Shown: in pieces, positions 42,209 to 51,452 of the stretch
Position numbering within the stretch: the first letter of the stretch is position 1
How the letters are laid out: every line of letters begins with the position of its first letter
Assembly (NCBI RefSeq): GCF_022869805.1
Contig: NZ_CP094974.1
Coordinates: 186,001-250,000, forward strand
Source of the DNA: Halosolutus halophilus
Lineage (GTDB): Archaea; Halobacteriota; Halobacteria; Halobacteriales; Natrialbaceae
DNA length: 64,000 nucleotides
Reading direction: 5' to 3'
The notes under the pieces: model-generated
The model's input: the letters and a program-made list of their open reading frames with translations, nothing else
What the model was told of the DNA's origin: nothing
Databases searched by the model: none
Made by a program: the position numbers and the translations under genes

Positions 42209-42877
42209 ATGGAACCGGTCCTTTTCGACATGGACGGGGTCATCCTCGAGGGCCCCCGGACCGACCCGCAGGTCTACGACGAGGCCGCAGACGCCGCCCT
42301 CGCTGACCTCGGTGCCGACCCGACGCCAGCCCAGCGACGGACGCTCCGCCGTCACGATCTCGAGGGCGTCGAGGCTGCGTGTACGGACCTGGGAATCGAC
42401 TCCGATCGATTCTGGCGGCTGAAAGAACACTATGCCTCCGTGGGCACTCACGAACGGATCCGATCGGGCGACCGTCGACTTTACGACGACGTCGACGCCA
42501 TCGCCGACCTGGCGGCACGAACGCCGATCGGATTGGTCACCAACAATCGCCACGAGACGGCCGCGTTCGTCGCCGACCACCTGGAAACCGAGTTCGGAGC
42601 CTCGTTCGACGTCGTCCACGGGCGGGACCCGACGTTCGAAGGCTATCGGCGACGAAAGCCGGACCCCTACTACGTCGAGCGCGCCCTCACCGACCTCGAT
42701 TCCGATCGGGGCGTCTACGTCGGCGACTTCCCGAAAGACGTGTCCGCAGGAACCGCGGCCGGCCTCGAGACGGCCTTTCTGCGTCGGCCACACAACCGGG
42801 ATCTCGCGTGTCCCGCGGACGCGACCGTCGAACTCGAATCGCTGTCGGAGGTCGGTGACGTCGCCTCGATCGACTGA
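42209..42877 (+). CDS. HAD-superfamily hydrolase
   Basis: A 222-residue HAD protein: motif I LFDMDGVILEGP (nucleophile Asp8), motif II LVTNNRHETAAFV, motif III RRKPDPYYVERAL (Lys) and motif IV YVGDFPKDVSAGTAAGL. The helical cap between motifs I and II (LADLGADPTPAQRRTLRRHD) makes it subclass I, like phosphoglycolate or beta-phosphoglucomutase-type phosphatases; the substrate is not clear. It follows the DUF7123-type gene by about 100 bp in the same direction and is convergent with the HTH gene at 42925. Confidence 0.92.
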   Translation: MEPVLFDMDGVILEGPRTDPQVYDEAADAALADLGADPTPAQRRTLRRHDLEGVEAACTDLGIDSDRFWRLKEHYASVGTHERIRSGDRRLYDDVDAIADLAARTPIGLVTNNRHETAAFVADHLETEFGASFDVVHGRDPTFEGYRRRKPDPYYVERALTDLDSDRGVYVGDFPKDVSAGTAAGLETAFLRRPHNRDLACPADATVELESLSEVGDVASID

Positions 42878-42924
42878 GTGCGACGGTGCGCGCGGCCGGC
42901 CGGATCGATCGCCGGGTCGGCACC

Positions 42925-43542
42925 TCAGCCGCTGTATTCGAGGTGCTGATCGGCGTTCTGTGCCAGCGTCATCGCCCGTCGACCGAAGGAGTCGGCGTGA
43001 CGGACGATCAAGAGCAACACCGTTTCCGGGCGTTCGACCGCGTAGCCGTCGTCGCGCGAGAGGAGGTCCGCCTCCTCGAGTTCGCCGGCGTACTTGCTCA
43101 CGGTCGGCGGTGACACCTCGAGTGCGTCCGCGAGGTCGCCGGCAGTGGCGTCGGGGTCTCTGAGGAGTTCGATCAGCATTCCGCGGGGCGTCGATCGGCG
43201 GAGATAGCCCAGCGCGTCTTTTTCGAACTCGTCGAACCGGTTCGCCAGGACGAACCGTTTGTAGTCGCCGTCGCTGTATCGCTCGATCGCGCCGGCCTCT
43301 TCGAGCTGGCGCAGGTGGTGCTGGGTTTCACCCGTTCCGAGCCGGAGGTCGTCCCGGATCTTCGAGAAGTGGGCCCCGGGCGTCGTCGAGAGGTAGCCCG
43401 CGATGGCGTCGCGGGCGTCGCTCTCACCGGTCTCGGCGCTCGCCGTCTCGGAAAACCGGGCGAGCGGAGCGGTGGCCCCGAGCGCGGCGAATCGGCGAAG
43501 AGTAGCCCGTTTGTCGTCGTCGACCCCGTCGGGCGATACCAT
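42925..43542 (-). CDS. Transcriptional regulator with two winged HTH domains
   Basis: A 205-residue regulator with two successive winged helix-turn-helix modules. The first (about residues 50-105) is TPGAHFSKIRDDLRLGTGET/QHHLRQLEEAGAIERYSDG, followed by a short linker helix; the second (about 120-175) is MLIELLRDPDATAGDLADALEVSPPTVSKY/AGELEEADLLSRDDGYAV. This tandem arrangement is typical of a haloarchaeal MarR/ArsR-like group with no known effector domain. The N-terminus has an Ala-rich region. The start at 43542 leaves 84 bp to the SPFH gene on the same strand, so it could end that transcript. Confidence 0.87.
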   Translation of the reverse strand: MVSPDGVDDDKRATLRRFAALGATAPLARFSETASAETGESDARDAIAGYLSTTPGAHFSKIRDDLRLGTGETQHHLRQLEEAGAIERYSDGDYKRFVLANRFDEFEKDALGYLRRSTPRGMLIELLRDPDATAGDLADALEVSPPTVSKYAGELEEADLLSRDDGYAVERPETVLLLIVRHADSFGRRAMTLAQNADQHLEYSG

Positions 43543-43626
43543 TGTGTCTCTACGACCGAAGATGAGCCGAGCCGTAAAACCGGTTTCGCTCCACTTCGGT
43601 CACCGAGTCGGGACTGTCTCGCGACG

Positions 43627-44772
43627 CTAGGTGCGACCGCCCTCGTTCCCGTCGGCGGCCGATCGTCCCTCGAGTTGTGCATCGGCAGCCTGGTCGGCGT
43701 CGGAAATCGCCGCCGTCTCTTTGCCTTCTTTGATCGCCCGGGCCTGTTTCTCCATGGCTTCGACGTCCATGTCGGCCTCCTCGTCGATCTCGCCGATGAT
43801 CTCGGCGATGTCGTCGAGCCCGATCAGTTCGCGGGTCTCCTCGTCGAACTCGAGGCTCTCGAGTTGGCCGTCCCGTTCCTGGACGTCGCTGCCGGTGAGG
43901 TGTTTCCCGTAGCGGCCGATCATCGAGGACAGTTCCTGGGGCAGGACGAACGTCGTCGACTCGCTCCCACCGATCTCGGTCAGGGCGTCCATCCCCTTGT
44001 CGATCACCGCGCGTTCGCCCATGGATTCCGCTGCACGCGCACGGAGAACCGTCGAGATGGCGTCACCCTGTGCCTCGAGGATCTGGCTCTGTTTCTCCCC
44101 CTGAGCGCGGATGATCTGGCTCTGCTTCTCACCTTCGGCCTTCTCGACGGCGCTGCGGCGTTCACCCTGCGCCTCGAGGATCATCGCGCGCCGGCGCCGT
44201 TCGGCCGAGGTCTGTTTCTCCATCGCCTCCTGGACGTCTCTGGTCGGGTTGACCTCGCGGACCTCGACGCTCTCGACGCGGATCCCCCACTCGTCGGTCG
44301 GCCCGTCGAGTTCCGTCCGGATTCTGGTATTGATCTCCTGGCGCTTGTTGAGCGTGTCGTCCAGTTCCATGTCGCCCAGCACGGCACGCAGCGTCGTCTG
44401 GGCGAGGTTCGAGGTCGCCCGCTTGTAGTCGTCGACCTCGAGGAAGGCCCGCTTCGCGTCCATCACCTTGATGTAGACGATGGCGTCGGCGGTGACGGGC
44501 GAGTTGTCCCGCGTGATTGCCTCCTGGCGGGGCACGTCCAGCGTCTGCGTGCGCATGTCGTAGCTGTAGGTCCGCGAGACGAACGGCGGCACGACGTTGA
44601 TTCCCGGCTCGAGCAGTTTCCGGTATTCGCCTAGTACCGTCAGCGCCTGCTTCTCGTAGGCGTCGACGATGACGATCGAACTGCGCAGTACGACGGGGAC
44701 GAGCAACAGGACGAGGATACCGATCAGCAGGCCGGCAGCCGTCGCCACGAACAGCGGCGTTCCCGAAAGCAT
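43627..44772 (-). CDS. SPFH/band 7 (stomatin-like) membrane protein, copy A
   Basis: A 381-residue stomatin/prohibitin-type protein anchored by one N-terminal membrane segment (about residues 5-30, LFVATAAGLLIGILVLLLVP). The SPFH domain (ALTVLGEYRKLLEPGINVVP through VEVREVNPTRDV) is followed by a long coiled coil (ERRRRAMILEAQGERRSAVE...) and an Ala/Gly-rich C-terminus. Such proteins form oligomeric membrane rings that organise microdomains and regulate proteases. ATG 44772 is chosen: minus-strand TTTTTACAG about 27 bp upstream gives a leaderless start. It is strikingly similar to copy B just upstream. Confidence 0.93.
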   Translation of the reverse strand: MLSGTPLFVATAAGLLIGILVLLLVPVVLRSSIVIVDAYEKQALTVLGEYRKLLEPGINVVPPFVSRTYSYDMRTQTLDVPRQEAITRDNSPVTADAIVYIKVMDAKRAFLEVDDYKRATSNLAQTTLRAVLGDMELDDTLNKRQEINTRIRTELDGPTDEWGIRVESVEVREVNPTRDVQEAMEKQTSAERRRRAMILEAQGERRSAVEKAEGEKQSQIIRAQGEKQSQILEAQGDAISTVLRARAAESMGERAVIDKGMDALTEIGGSESTTFVLPQELSSMIGRYGKHLTGSDVQERDGQLESLEFDEETRELIGLDDIAEIIGEIDEEADMDVEAMEKQARAIKEGKETAAISDADQAADAQLEGRSAADGNEGGRT

Positions 44773-45015
44773 ACCGTTACCACTGAAATGATACTGTAAA
44801 AACATTTCCTTCCGATCGTTCCGGGCGACGGCGACCGATTCGCGCGGACGAAAACGATCGGGGCAGGGATGGACGGTCGTCGATGCCGGGAGAGAAACCG
44901 GTCCCTGGATCCGGGCACGTCGGGCGCGGGCCTTGGTCAGGTGTGGGAGGCGTCGATCGGACCGGATTCGTCGGGCGCGGCCCTGGCCCCGAGACGGTCC
45001 GGTGGGACCGGCCGA

Positions 45016-46188
45016 TCAGTCGTTCGCACTCGATCCGTCGGCGTCGCCCGCGGACGCGTCGGACCCGCCGTCAGTCTGCCCCTGGAAGTCCTGGTCCATC
45101 TCCTCGATGACCTGATCCGGGTCCGCGATGTTTGCCGGGTCCTTCCCTTCCTTGATCGCCTGGGCCTCTTGCTCCATGGCTTCGACGTCCATGTCGGCCT
45201 CCTCGTCGATCTCGCCGATGATCTCGGCGATGTCGTCGAGCCCGATCAGTTCGCGGGTCTCCTCGTCGAACTCGAGGCTCTCGAGCTGGCCGTCCTGTTC
45301 CTGGACGTCGCTGCCGGTGAGGTGCTTGCCGTAGCGGCCGATCATCGAGGACAGTTCCTGGGGCAGGACGAACGTCGTCGACTCGCTCCCACCGATCTCG
45401 GTCAGGGCGTCCATTCCCTTGTCGATGACGGCCCGCTCGCCCATCGACTCCGCGGAGCGGGCGCGCAGCACGGTCGAGATGGCGTCACCCTGTGCCTCGA
45501 GGATCTGGCTCTGTTTCTCCCCCTGGGCGCGGATGATGTCGGACTGCTTGTCACCTTCGGCCTTCTCGACGGCGCTGCGACGTTCGCCCTGCGCCTCGAG
45601 GATCATGGCACGGCGTTTCCGTTCCGCGGAGGTCTGTTGCTCCATCGCACGCTGGACGTCCTTCGAGGGGTTGACCTCGCGGACCTCGACGCTCTCGACG
45701 CGGATCCCCCACTCGTCGGTGGGTTCGTCCAGTTCCTGACGGATCTTCGCATTGATCTCCTGGCGCTTGTTGAGCGTGTCGTCCAGTTCCATGTCGCCCA
45801 GCACGGCACGCAGCGTCGTCTGGGCGAGGTTCGAGACGGCCTTCTTGTAGTCGTCGACCTCGAGGAAGGCCTTCTTCGCGTCCATCACCTTGATGTAGAC
45901 GACGGCGTCGGCGGTGACCGGCGAGTTGTCCCGCGTGATCGCCTCCTGGCGGGGCACGTCCAGCGTCTGCGTGCGCATGTCGAACCGGTACGTTTTCGAG
46001 ACGAACGGCGGCACCCAGTTGATCCCGGGTTCCAGCAACTTCCGGTACTCGCCGAACACCGTCAGCGCGCGCTTCTCGTAGGCGTCGACGATCTCGATTG
46101 CACTGAGCAGTGCGGCGATAACGACAACCAGAACGAGAGCACCGATGAACAGCAGGGCACCACCGGTTTGCAGTGGGAGTAGTTCCAT
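45016..46188 (-). CDS. SPFH/band 7 (stomatin-like) membrane protein, copy B
   Basis: A 390-residue paralogue of the downstream protein: one N-terminal membrane segment (about residues 10-29, ALLFIGALVLVVVIAALLSA), SPFH domain (RALTVFGEYRKLLEPGINWV to VEVREVNPSKDV), coiled coil and acidic Gly/Ser tail (DGGSDASAGDADGSSAND). From the SPFH domain to about residue 350 the two proteins are nearly identical, and one 114-bp stretch of DNA is identical. NfeD, the usual partner of stomatins, is encoded in the opposite relative position (46295), on the same strand, 106 bp upstream. Together they probably form a membrane-quality complex. Confidence 0.94.
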   Translation of the reverse strand: MELLPLQTGGALLFIGALVLVVVIAALLSAIEIVDAYEKRALTVFGEYRKLLEPGINWVPPFVSKTYRFDMRTQTLDVPRQEAITRDNSPVTADAVVYIKVMDAKKAFLEVDDYKKAVSNLAQTTLRAVLGDMELDDTLNKRQEINAKIRQELDEPTDEWGIRVESVEVREVNPSKDVQRAMEQQTSAERKRRAMILEAQGERRSAVEKAEGDKQSDIIRAQGEKQSQILEAQGDAISTVLRARSAESMGERAVIDKGMDALTEIGGSESTTFVLPQELSSMIGRYGKHLTGSDVQEQDGQLESLEFDEETRELIGLDDIAEIIGEIDEEADMDVEAMEQEAQAIKEGKDPANIADPDQVIEEMDQDFQGQTDGGSDASAGDADGSSAND

Positions 46189-46294
46189 AGTTCGGTGTTA
46201 CGGTGGGGGGGTGAAAAGCGTTCCCTTGTCTCGTTGACATCTGGACGAGCGCGCCCGATCGGGCTCCGGTCGGCAGGGATTCGGGAGGACGGGA

Positions 46295-46894
46295 TCAGTC
46301 GGAACTGCTCGATTCGGTTTCTGTCGCCGACTCGTCGGACTCGCCGGTCGCGGTCGACTCCTCGGAGTCGGGTTCGGAGTCGGCGGCCGATTCCCGCGCG
46401 AGCGCCCGATCGATCTCGTCTTCGCCGATCGCGCCGAGGGACTCGACCGTGAGTACGTTGCCGCCGCCGGGGTCGAGGACGATGATCTCCTCGCCCTCGT
46501 CGATCGTTCCGCTCGTCGTTCGTGCGCTGTAGTAGGGTGCGAATCCGCCTTCGTCGAGTTTGACCTCGCCGCCGCGGGTCGTGACGGGTTCGGTGACGTA
46601 GCCCGTCGAACCGGCCAGCGAGTTCGAATCCGACGTCTGTGCCGTCCCCTTCCCGCCGTAGAAGTCGAATTCGCGGTAGACGTAGGTCGCCGCGATCCCG
46701 ATGGCGAGCGTCAGCGCGGCCAGTACGAGCACGTTGGCCGCGGGCGGGAAGAGCATCCCGACGAGCCCCGCCCCGACGAGCGCGATCCCGATGACGATGA
46801 AGTGCGCCCCCGGGGAGAGGGCCTCCAGCCCCATCAGGACGAGCCCCGCCGTCAGCAACGCGAGGGGCATATTTTCCAAGAGGAGTTCGAGCAT
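46295..46894 (-). CDS. NfeD-family membrane protein
   Basis: A 199-residue short NfeD-type protein: membrane segments at about residues 8-30, 35-50 and 55-72 (VLVLAALTLAIGIAATYVY), followed by the soluble OB-fold-like C-domain (SLAGSTGYVTEPVTTRGGEV; EIIVLDPGGGNVLTVESLG) and a very acidic Ser/Glu tail. NfeD proteins are usually encoded beside stomatin-like SPFH proteins and work with them in the membrane; here two SPFH genes follow. It lacks the ClpP-type serine protease domain of the long NfeD form. Confidence 0.92.
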   Translation of the reverse strand: MLELLLENMPLALLTAGLVLMGLEALSPGAHFIVIGIALVGAGLVGMLFPPAANVLVLAALTLAIGIAATYVYREFDFYGGKGTAQTSDSNSLAGSTGYVTEPVTTRGGEVKLDEGGFAPYYSARTTSGTIDEGEEIIVLDPGGGNVLTVESLGAIGEDEIDRALARESAADSEPDSEESTATGESDESATETESSSSD

Positions 46895-46950
46895 ACGAAC
46901 AGCTAGGGTCTCAGCCCGATTAAAGGTTTATTGGACAGGCAGGGCGGAAT

Positions 46951-47373
46951 TCATCCAAGTGGAAGCGCCAGCAGTCGGATAATGACCAGCACCATCGCGA
47001 TCGCGCCGAGCAGGACGAAGATCGCGTGTTCGAGGTCGGGATCGCCGGGTTCGATCCGTGCCGAACTCGGTTCGGGGACGTACCCTTCGTCGGCCGCGTC
47101 CGCGGACTCGTCGTCCGACCCGGAGAGGTCGATCGGAATCCGATCGCGGTCGCCCCGGTCGTCGTCACTGGCGCGATCGGTCCCGTCGTCCGCGTCACGT
47201 CGGTTCGGTTCGCCCGTCGGGTCGTCCTCGACGGCTTCGAACGTCGCCGTGTCGTCGTTCCGGTCGTTGCGGTCGGTGTTCCAGTCCGACGCCGTGACGT
47301 CCGGTGGTTCTTCCGACTGCACGTCTCGTCCGTCCCGGTCGTCGCGGTCGTCACCGGACGCGTCGTCTGCCAT
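46951..47373 (-). CDS. Haloarchaeal tail-anchored acidic protein (DUF7312-like)
   Basis: A 140-residue protein dominated by Asp/Arg-rich low-complexity sequence (about residues 1-95) and ending in one membrane segment (HAIFVLLGAIAMVLVIIRLL) at about 116-135, so it is probably anchored by its C-terminus with the acidic part in the cytosol. I know this layout from an uncharacterised haloarchaeal family (DUF7312). The DD/RD-rich region (DDRDDRDGRDVQSEE) is unlike its neighbours in codon use. It lies between pyruvate kinase and NfeD on the same strand. Confidence 0.78.
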   Translation of the reverse strand: MADDASGDDRDDRDGRDVQSEEPPDVTASDWNTDRNDRNDDTATFEAVEDDPTGEPNRRDADDGTDRASDDDRGDRDRIPIDLSGSDDESADAADEGYVPEPSSARIEPGDPDLEHAIFVLLGAIAMVLVIIRLLALPLG

Positions 47374-47453
47374 ACGCTCGCGTAGGACGGCCGCGGCCAA
47401 AAATCCGTGGTCCGAGCGCGGGTTCGGCGGACGCGATTCGCGACGGTCCGGGC

Positions 47454-49211
47454 TCAGGACCGATCGGTCCGGTCCTGGGTATCGCCGCCGTAGACGACGC
47501 CGCGTTCGGCGTCGAGGGTCACGGTCCGGCCGTCGCCTTCGTCCGTGAGGTCCGCACCGCTGATCATCGGAATCCCCATCTCGCGGGCGACCAGCGACGG
47601 GTAGCCGGTCATGCCTCGCTGGGCGTCGACGATTCCGCCGATCTTCGTGAGGTCGCCCTCGAACTCGTCGTCGAACTCGGACGGCACCGCGAGGATGGCT
47701 CCGTCCGGAATCCCGGAGAGGTCCCCGTCCCGGATCGACACGAGCGGGCCGGAGGACCGGCCCTCGACGACCACGCGGCCGGTCGTCAGCGCCTCCGCGG
47801 CGACGTGGACCTTGAGCATGTTCGTCGTGTTCGCACCCTCGAGTTCGGTCATCATCCCGCAGAGGACGACGACCGTGTCGCCGCTCTCCGCCACGCCGGC
47901 GTCCAGTGCCGCCTGGACCGCTTTCTCGACGACGGCACCGGCCCCCTGGTCGGAGACGTTGGCGTACAGCGGCGTCACGCCCCAGGAGAGCGCGAGTTGC
48001 CGACGCACGCTGTGGCTCGGCGTGGACGCGACGACCGGCACGCCGGGGCGGTACTTCGCCGTTTTCAGCGCCGTATAGCCGGATTCGGTCGCCGCCACGA
48101 TCGCGTCCGCGCCGATGTCCCGCGCCAGGAACCGGGCCGATCGAGCCAGCGCGTCCGTCCGCGCGTCGCCCGACGCGGGCACGCGCTGTTCGAGCGTCTC
48201 GGCGTACTCCGCGGACCCTTCGACCTCGCGAATGATGCTGTTCATGGCGCTGACGACCTCGGGAGGGTGGTCGCCGATCGCGGTCTCCGCGGACAGCATG
48301 ACGGCGTCGGTACCGTCGAGGACGGCGTTGGCGACGTCCGACGCTTCCGCGCGCGTCGGCCGGCGCGCGTGGACCATCGAGTCGAGCATCTCCGTGGCCG
48401 TGATGACCGGCTTGCCCGCCTCGTGGCACTTGCGGATGATCCGCTTCTGGATCATCGGCACGTACTCCATCGGACACTCGACGCCGAGGTCGCCCCGGGC
48501 GACCATGACCCCGTAGGAGGCATCGATGATCTCGTCCAGGTTGTCGACCGCGCCGGCCCGTTCGATCTTCGCGACGATCGGGATCTCGGCGCCGAGTTCC
48601 TCCAAGACCTCGCTGACCTCGTAGATGTCCTCGGCGTCCCTAACGAAACTCGCCGCGACGAAGTCGACGTCCTTCTCGGCGGCGAGTTCGAGGTCCATCC
48701 GATCGGATTCGGTGACGACGTCGAGATCGAGATCGACGCCGGGGACGTTGACCCCCTTGCGGCCCCCGAGGTCGCCGCCCGTGTCGACCCGGGCGCGGAT
48801 GTGACCGTCCTCCTGTCCGAGAACTGTCGTCTCGATCAGGCCGTCGTCGAGCAGGATGCGATCGCCGGCCTCGACGGCGTCGATCGGCAGTGACAGGCCG
48901 ATCCGATCGGGGGTGGCCTCCTCGCCCTCGGCGAAGACGATCTCGGAACCGGTCTCCAGGTGGACCGTCTCGCCGTCGGGAAGCGGTGCGGTTCGGATCT
49001 CGGGGCCCTGCATGTCGAGCATGACGGCGACGGGTTCGTCGCGTTCGTCGTCGACGGCCCGAACACGATCGATCAGTTCTGCCCGGTCCTCGCGGGTACC
49101 GTGGCTCGCGTTCAGTCGGGCGACGGACATGCCCGCGTCGGCGAGACTGCGGATCGCCGACCTGGTGTTCGAGGCCGGCCCCAGGGTACAGACGATCTTC
49201 GCGTTTCTCAT
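47454..49211 (-). CDS. pyk: Pyruvate kinase with C-terminal PEP-utilising-type domain
   Basis: A 585-residue pyruvate kinase, converting PEP and ADP to pyruvate and ATP. Motifs: MRNAKIVCTLGPASNTRSAI at the start, MSVARLNASHGTRED, MLDMQGPEIRT, VAKIERAGAVDNLDEI with the catalytic Lys, GVMVARGDLGVECP (metal site), KPVITATEMLDSMVHARRPT and TDAVMLSAETAIG. After about residue 475 there is an extra domain like that of Bacillus pyruvate kinase (GRVVVEGRSSGPLV ... RGMTGYPSLVAREMGIPMIS), where the phosphorylatable His of PEP-utilising enzymes (TSHAA) is replaced (TGYPS), so it is not a phosphotransfer domain. ATG 49211 agrees with the family. Confidence 0.96.
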   Translation of the reverse strand: MRNAKIVCTLGPASNTRSAIRSLADAGMSVARLNASHGTREDRAELIDRVRAVDDERDEPVAVMLDMQGPEIRTAPLPDGETVHLETGSEIVFAEGEEATPDRIGLSLPIDAVEAGDRILLDDGLIETTVLGQEDGHIRARVDTGGDLGGRKGVNVPGVDLDLDVVTESDRMDLELAAEKDVDFVAASFVRDAEDIYEVSEVLEELGAEIPIVAKIERAGAVDNLDEIIDASYGVMVARGDLGVECPMEYVPMIQKRIIRKCHEAGKPVITATEMLDSMVHARRPTRAEASDVANAVLDGTDAVMLSAETAIGDHPPEVVSAMNSIIREVEGSAEYAETLEQRVPASGDARTDALARSARFLARDIGADAIVAATESGYTALKTAKYRPGVPVVASTPSHSVRRQLALSWGVTPLYANVSDQGAGAVVEKAVQAALDAGVAESGDTVVVLCGMMTELEGANTTNMLKVHVAAEALTTGRVVVEGRSSGPLVSIRDGDLSGIPDGAILAVPSEFDDEFEGDLTKIGGIVDAQRGMTGYPSLVAREMGIPMISGADLTDEGDGRTVTLDAERGVVYGGDTQDRTDRS

Positions 49212-49342
49212 GTCGGTTTCTATCGCGGGCACCGGCAAAAAGATAGGTGATTCACTCGAATTTGAGTTTATTTCGAAGGATACTATCAGCGGCCGTCCTG
49301 TGCCACGCCAACCGTTTTCCATCGTCTCGTGAAGCCTGACGT

Positions 49343-49630
49343 ATGCCCACCTACGCCTCGCTGATCGAACTCGGCGATCGGGACGTTCAGAACGCCCAGG
49401 AGATGGCCTCGATCTGGGGCGAGATCCAGACCGAGTTCGAACAACACAACGCCGAACTGCTGGACTCGTACGCGATCCTCGGGGCACACGACTTCCTCGT
49501 CCTGTTCGAGGCGGCAGACAACGAGGCGGGCTTCAAGTGTGCGCTGACGCTCCGTCGCCACGGGCTCGAGGGCCAGACCATGGAGATCGTCGACACCGAC
49601 GACTTCTCGAACCTGGTCGACGAGATCTGA
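49343..49630 (+). CDS. GYD domain-containing protein
   Basis: A 95-residue protein of the GYD family (ferredoxin-like fold). Typical elements: MPTYASLIELGDRDVQNAQE, LDSYAILGAHDFLVLFEA (the GYD-like strand reads GAHD) and ALTLRRHGLEGQTMEIVDTD. Function of the family is unknown; members are small and soluble. It is divergent from pyruvate kinase and upstream of fhs, with 99 bp to the fhs ATG. Confidence 0.87.
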   Translation: MPTYASLIELGDRDVQNAQEMASIWGEIQTEFEQHNAELLDSYAILGAHDFLVLFEAADNEAGFKCALTLRRHGLEGQTMEIVDTDDFSNLVDEI

Positions 49631-49729
49631 TCGGGCCGCCGGCCGAGACGATCGACGACGGTCACGTTCGTTCCCGCGCCGTGGTAATCGTGACCCAGGT
49701 TTGACCGGGAAGACGGCGTACCAGCCACT

Positions 49730-51448
49730 ATGAGCACACACTCTCCCGAGCGATCGATGCCGTCGGACGCCGAAATCGCGAGCGCGGCGACCGAACGTCC
49801 GATCGAGGACGTGGCCGCCGCGCTCGGTCTCGAGCCCGCCGATCTCGATCGGTACGGGGATCGCGTCGCCAAGCTCACGGCCGAGACGACCCGACGGCTC
49901 ACCGAGCGATCGACGGCCGACGCCCGATACGTCCTCGTCACCGGCATGACGCCGACGCCACGCGGCGAGGGGAAGACGGTGACGAACGTCGGCCTCGCAC
50001 AGGCGTTCGATCGGCTCGGCAAGACCGCCGTCGCGGCGATCCGCGAACCCTCACTCGGGCCGGTGTTCGGGATCAAGGGCGGCGCGGCCGGCGGCGGCTA
50101 TTCCCAGGTCCTTCCGATGGAGGACATCAACCTGCACTTCACGGGCGACCTCCACGCGGTCACGGCCGCACACAACCTGATTTCGGCGACGCTCGACAAC
50201 CACGTCCATCAGGGGAACGACCTCGGCGTCGACCCCACCGAGGTCGTCTGGCCGCGGGCGATCGACGCCAACGATCGGGCGCTGCGCGACCTCGTCGTCG
50301 GACTCGGAGGCTCGGCGAACGGACGGCCTCGCGAGGACGGATTCGTCCTGACGGCGGCATCGGAGCTGATGGCCGTTCTCTGTCTGGCCGACGGTATCGC
50401 CGACCTGAAAGATCGGATCGGCAGGATCGTCGTCGCCTACGACGCCGACGACGACCCCGTCACCGTCGACGACCTCGGCGTAACCGGCGCGGTCGCCGTG
50501 CTGCTCAAGGACGCATTCCGGCCCAACGTCGTCGGAACGATCGAGGGAACGCCGGCGTTCGTCCACGGGGGCCCGTTCGCGAACATCGCTCACGGAACGA
50601 ACTCGATCGTCGCGGACCGGGTCGGCGGCGCACTCGCCGACTACGTCGTCACGGAGGCCGGCTTCGGTGCGGACCTCGGGGCCGAGAAGTTCTTCGACAT
50701 CGTCGCTCCGGCCGCCGGCATCGAGCCCGCAGCCGCGACGCTGGTCGTCTCCGTCCGCGCGCTCAAGTACCACGGCAAGGACATGTGGCCCGTCGAGTTC
50801 GAGGCCCTCGAAGAGCCCGACGTCGACGCCGTCCGCGCCGGCTTCGAGAACCTCGATCGGCACGTGGCAGTCCTCGAATCGTTCGGGGTTCCCGTCGTCG
50901 TCGCCGTCAACCGGTTCCCCGGGGACGCGGACGACGAAGTCGACGCGATCCTCGAACACTGTCGGGAGACCCTCGGCGTCCGGGCCGCCGAATCGACGGT
51001 CTACCGGGACGGCGGCGACGGTGGGATCGACCTCGCGAAGGCGATCGACGACGCCGTCGACGAGCACAGCGACGACTTCGAACCGCTATACGACCAGGAC
51101 GCGCCGGTCGCCGAGAAGATCGAGACGGTCGCGACCCGCGTCTACGGTGCGGACGGCGTCACCTTCACGGAGGACGCCCGCGCGGATCTCGATCGACTCG
51201 AATCGATCGGAATCGCGGACGCCCCGGTCTGTCTCTCGAAGACGCCGTACTCGTTCAGCGACGATCCGTCGAAAAACGGCGTGCCGGAGGGCTGGGAGCT
51301 GACGGTCCGGGAACTCCGACCCTCGGCAGGCGCGGGGTTCGTCGTCGCGCTCACCGGTGACGTCCTCACGATGCCCGGCCTCCCGTCGGATCCGGCTGCA
51401 CTCGAGATCGACCTCGAGGCAGATGGGACCGTGACGGGACTGTTCTAG
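49730..51448 (+). CDS. fhs: Formate-tetrahydrofolate ligase
   Basis: A 572-residue enzyme that activates formate as 10-formyl-tetrahydrofolate with ATP. The P-loop TPTPRGEGKTVTNVGLAQAF is at about residues 76-95; REPSLGPVFGIKGGAAGGGY, DINLHFTGDLHAVTAAHNLI, DNHVHQGNDLGV, EAGFGADLGAEKFFDIV and TLVVSVRALKYHG follow in the standard order. Haloarchaea use it in C1 metabolism for purine and methionine synthesis. Tail-to-tail with metG, whose stop is 4 bp away. Confidence 0.96.
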   Translation: MSTHSPERSMPSDAEIASAATERPIEDVAAALGLEPADLDRYGDRVAKLTAETTRRLTERSTADARYVLVTGMTPTPRGEGKTVTNVGLAQAFDRLGKTAVAAIREPSLGPVFGIKGGAAGGGYSQVLPMEDINLHFTGDLHAVTAAHNLISATLDNHVHQGNDLGVDPTEVVWPRAIDANDRALRDLVVGLGGSANGRPREDGFVLTAASELMAVLCLADGIADLKDRIGRIVVAYDADDDPVTVDDLGVTGAVAVLLKDAFRPNVVGTIEGTPAFVHGGPFANIAHGTNSIVADRVGGALADYVVTEAGFGADLGAEKFFDIVAPAAGIEPAAATLVVSVRALKYHGKDMWPVEFEALEEPDVDAVRAGFENLDRHVAVLESFGVPVVVAVNRFPGDADDEVDAILEHCRETLGVRAAESTVYRDGGDGGIDLAKAIDDAVDEHSDDFEPLYDQDAPVAEKIETVATRVYGADGVTFTEDARADLDRLESIGIADAPVCLSKTPYSFSDDPSKNGVPEGWELTVRELRPSAGAGFVVALTGDVLTMPGLPSDPAALEIDLEADGTVTGLF

Positions 51449-51452
51449 ATCG

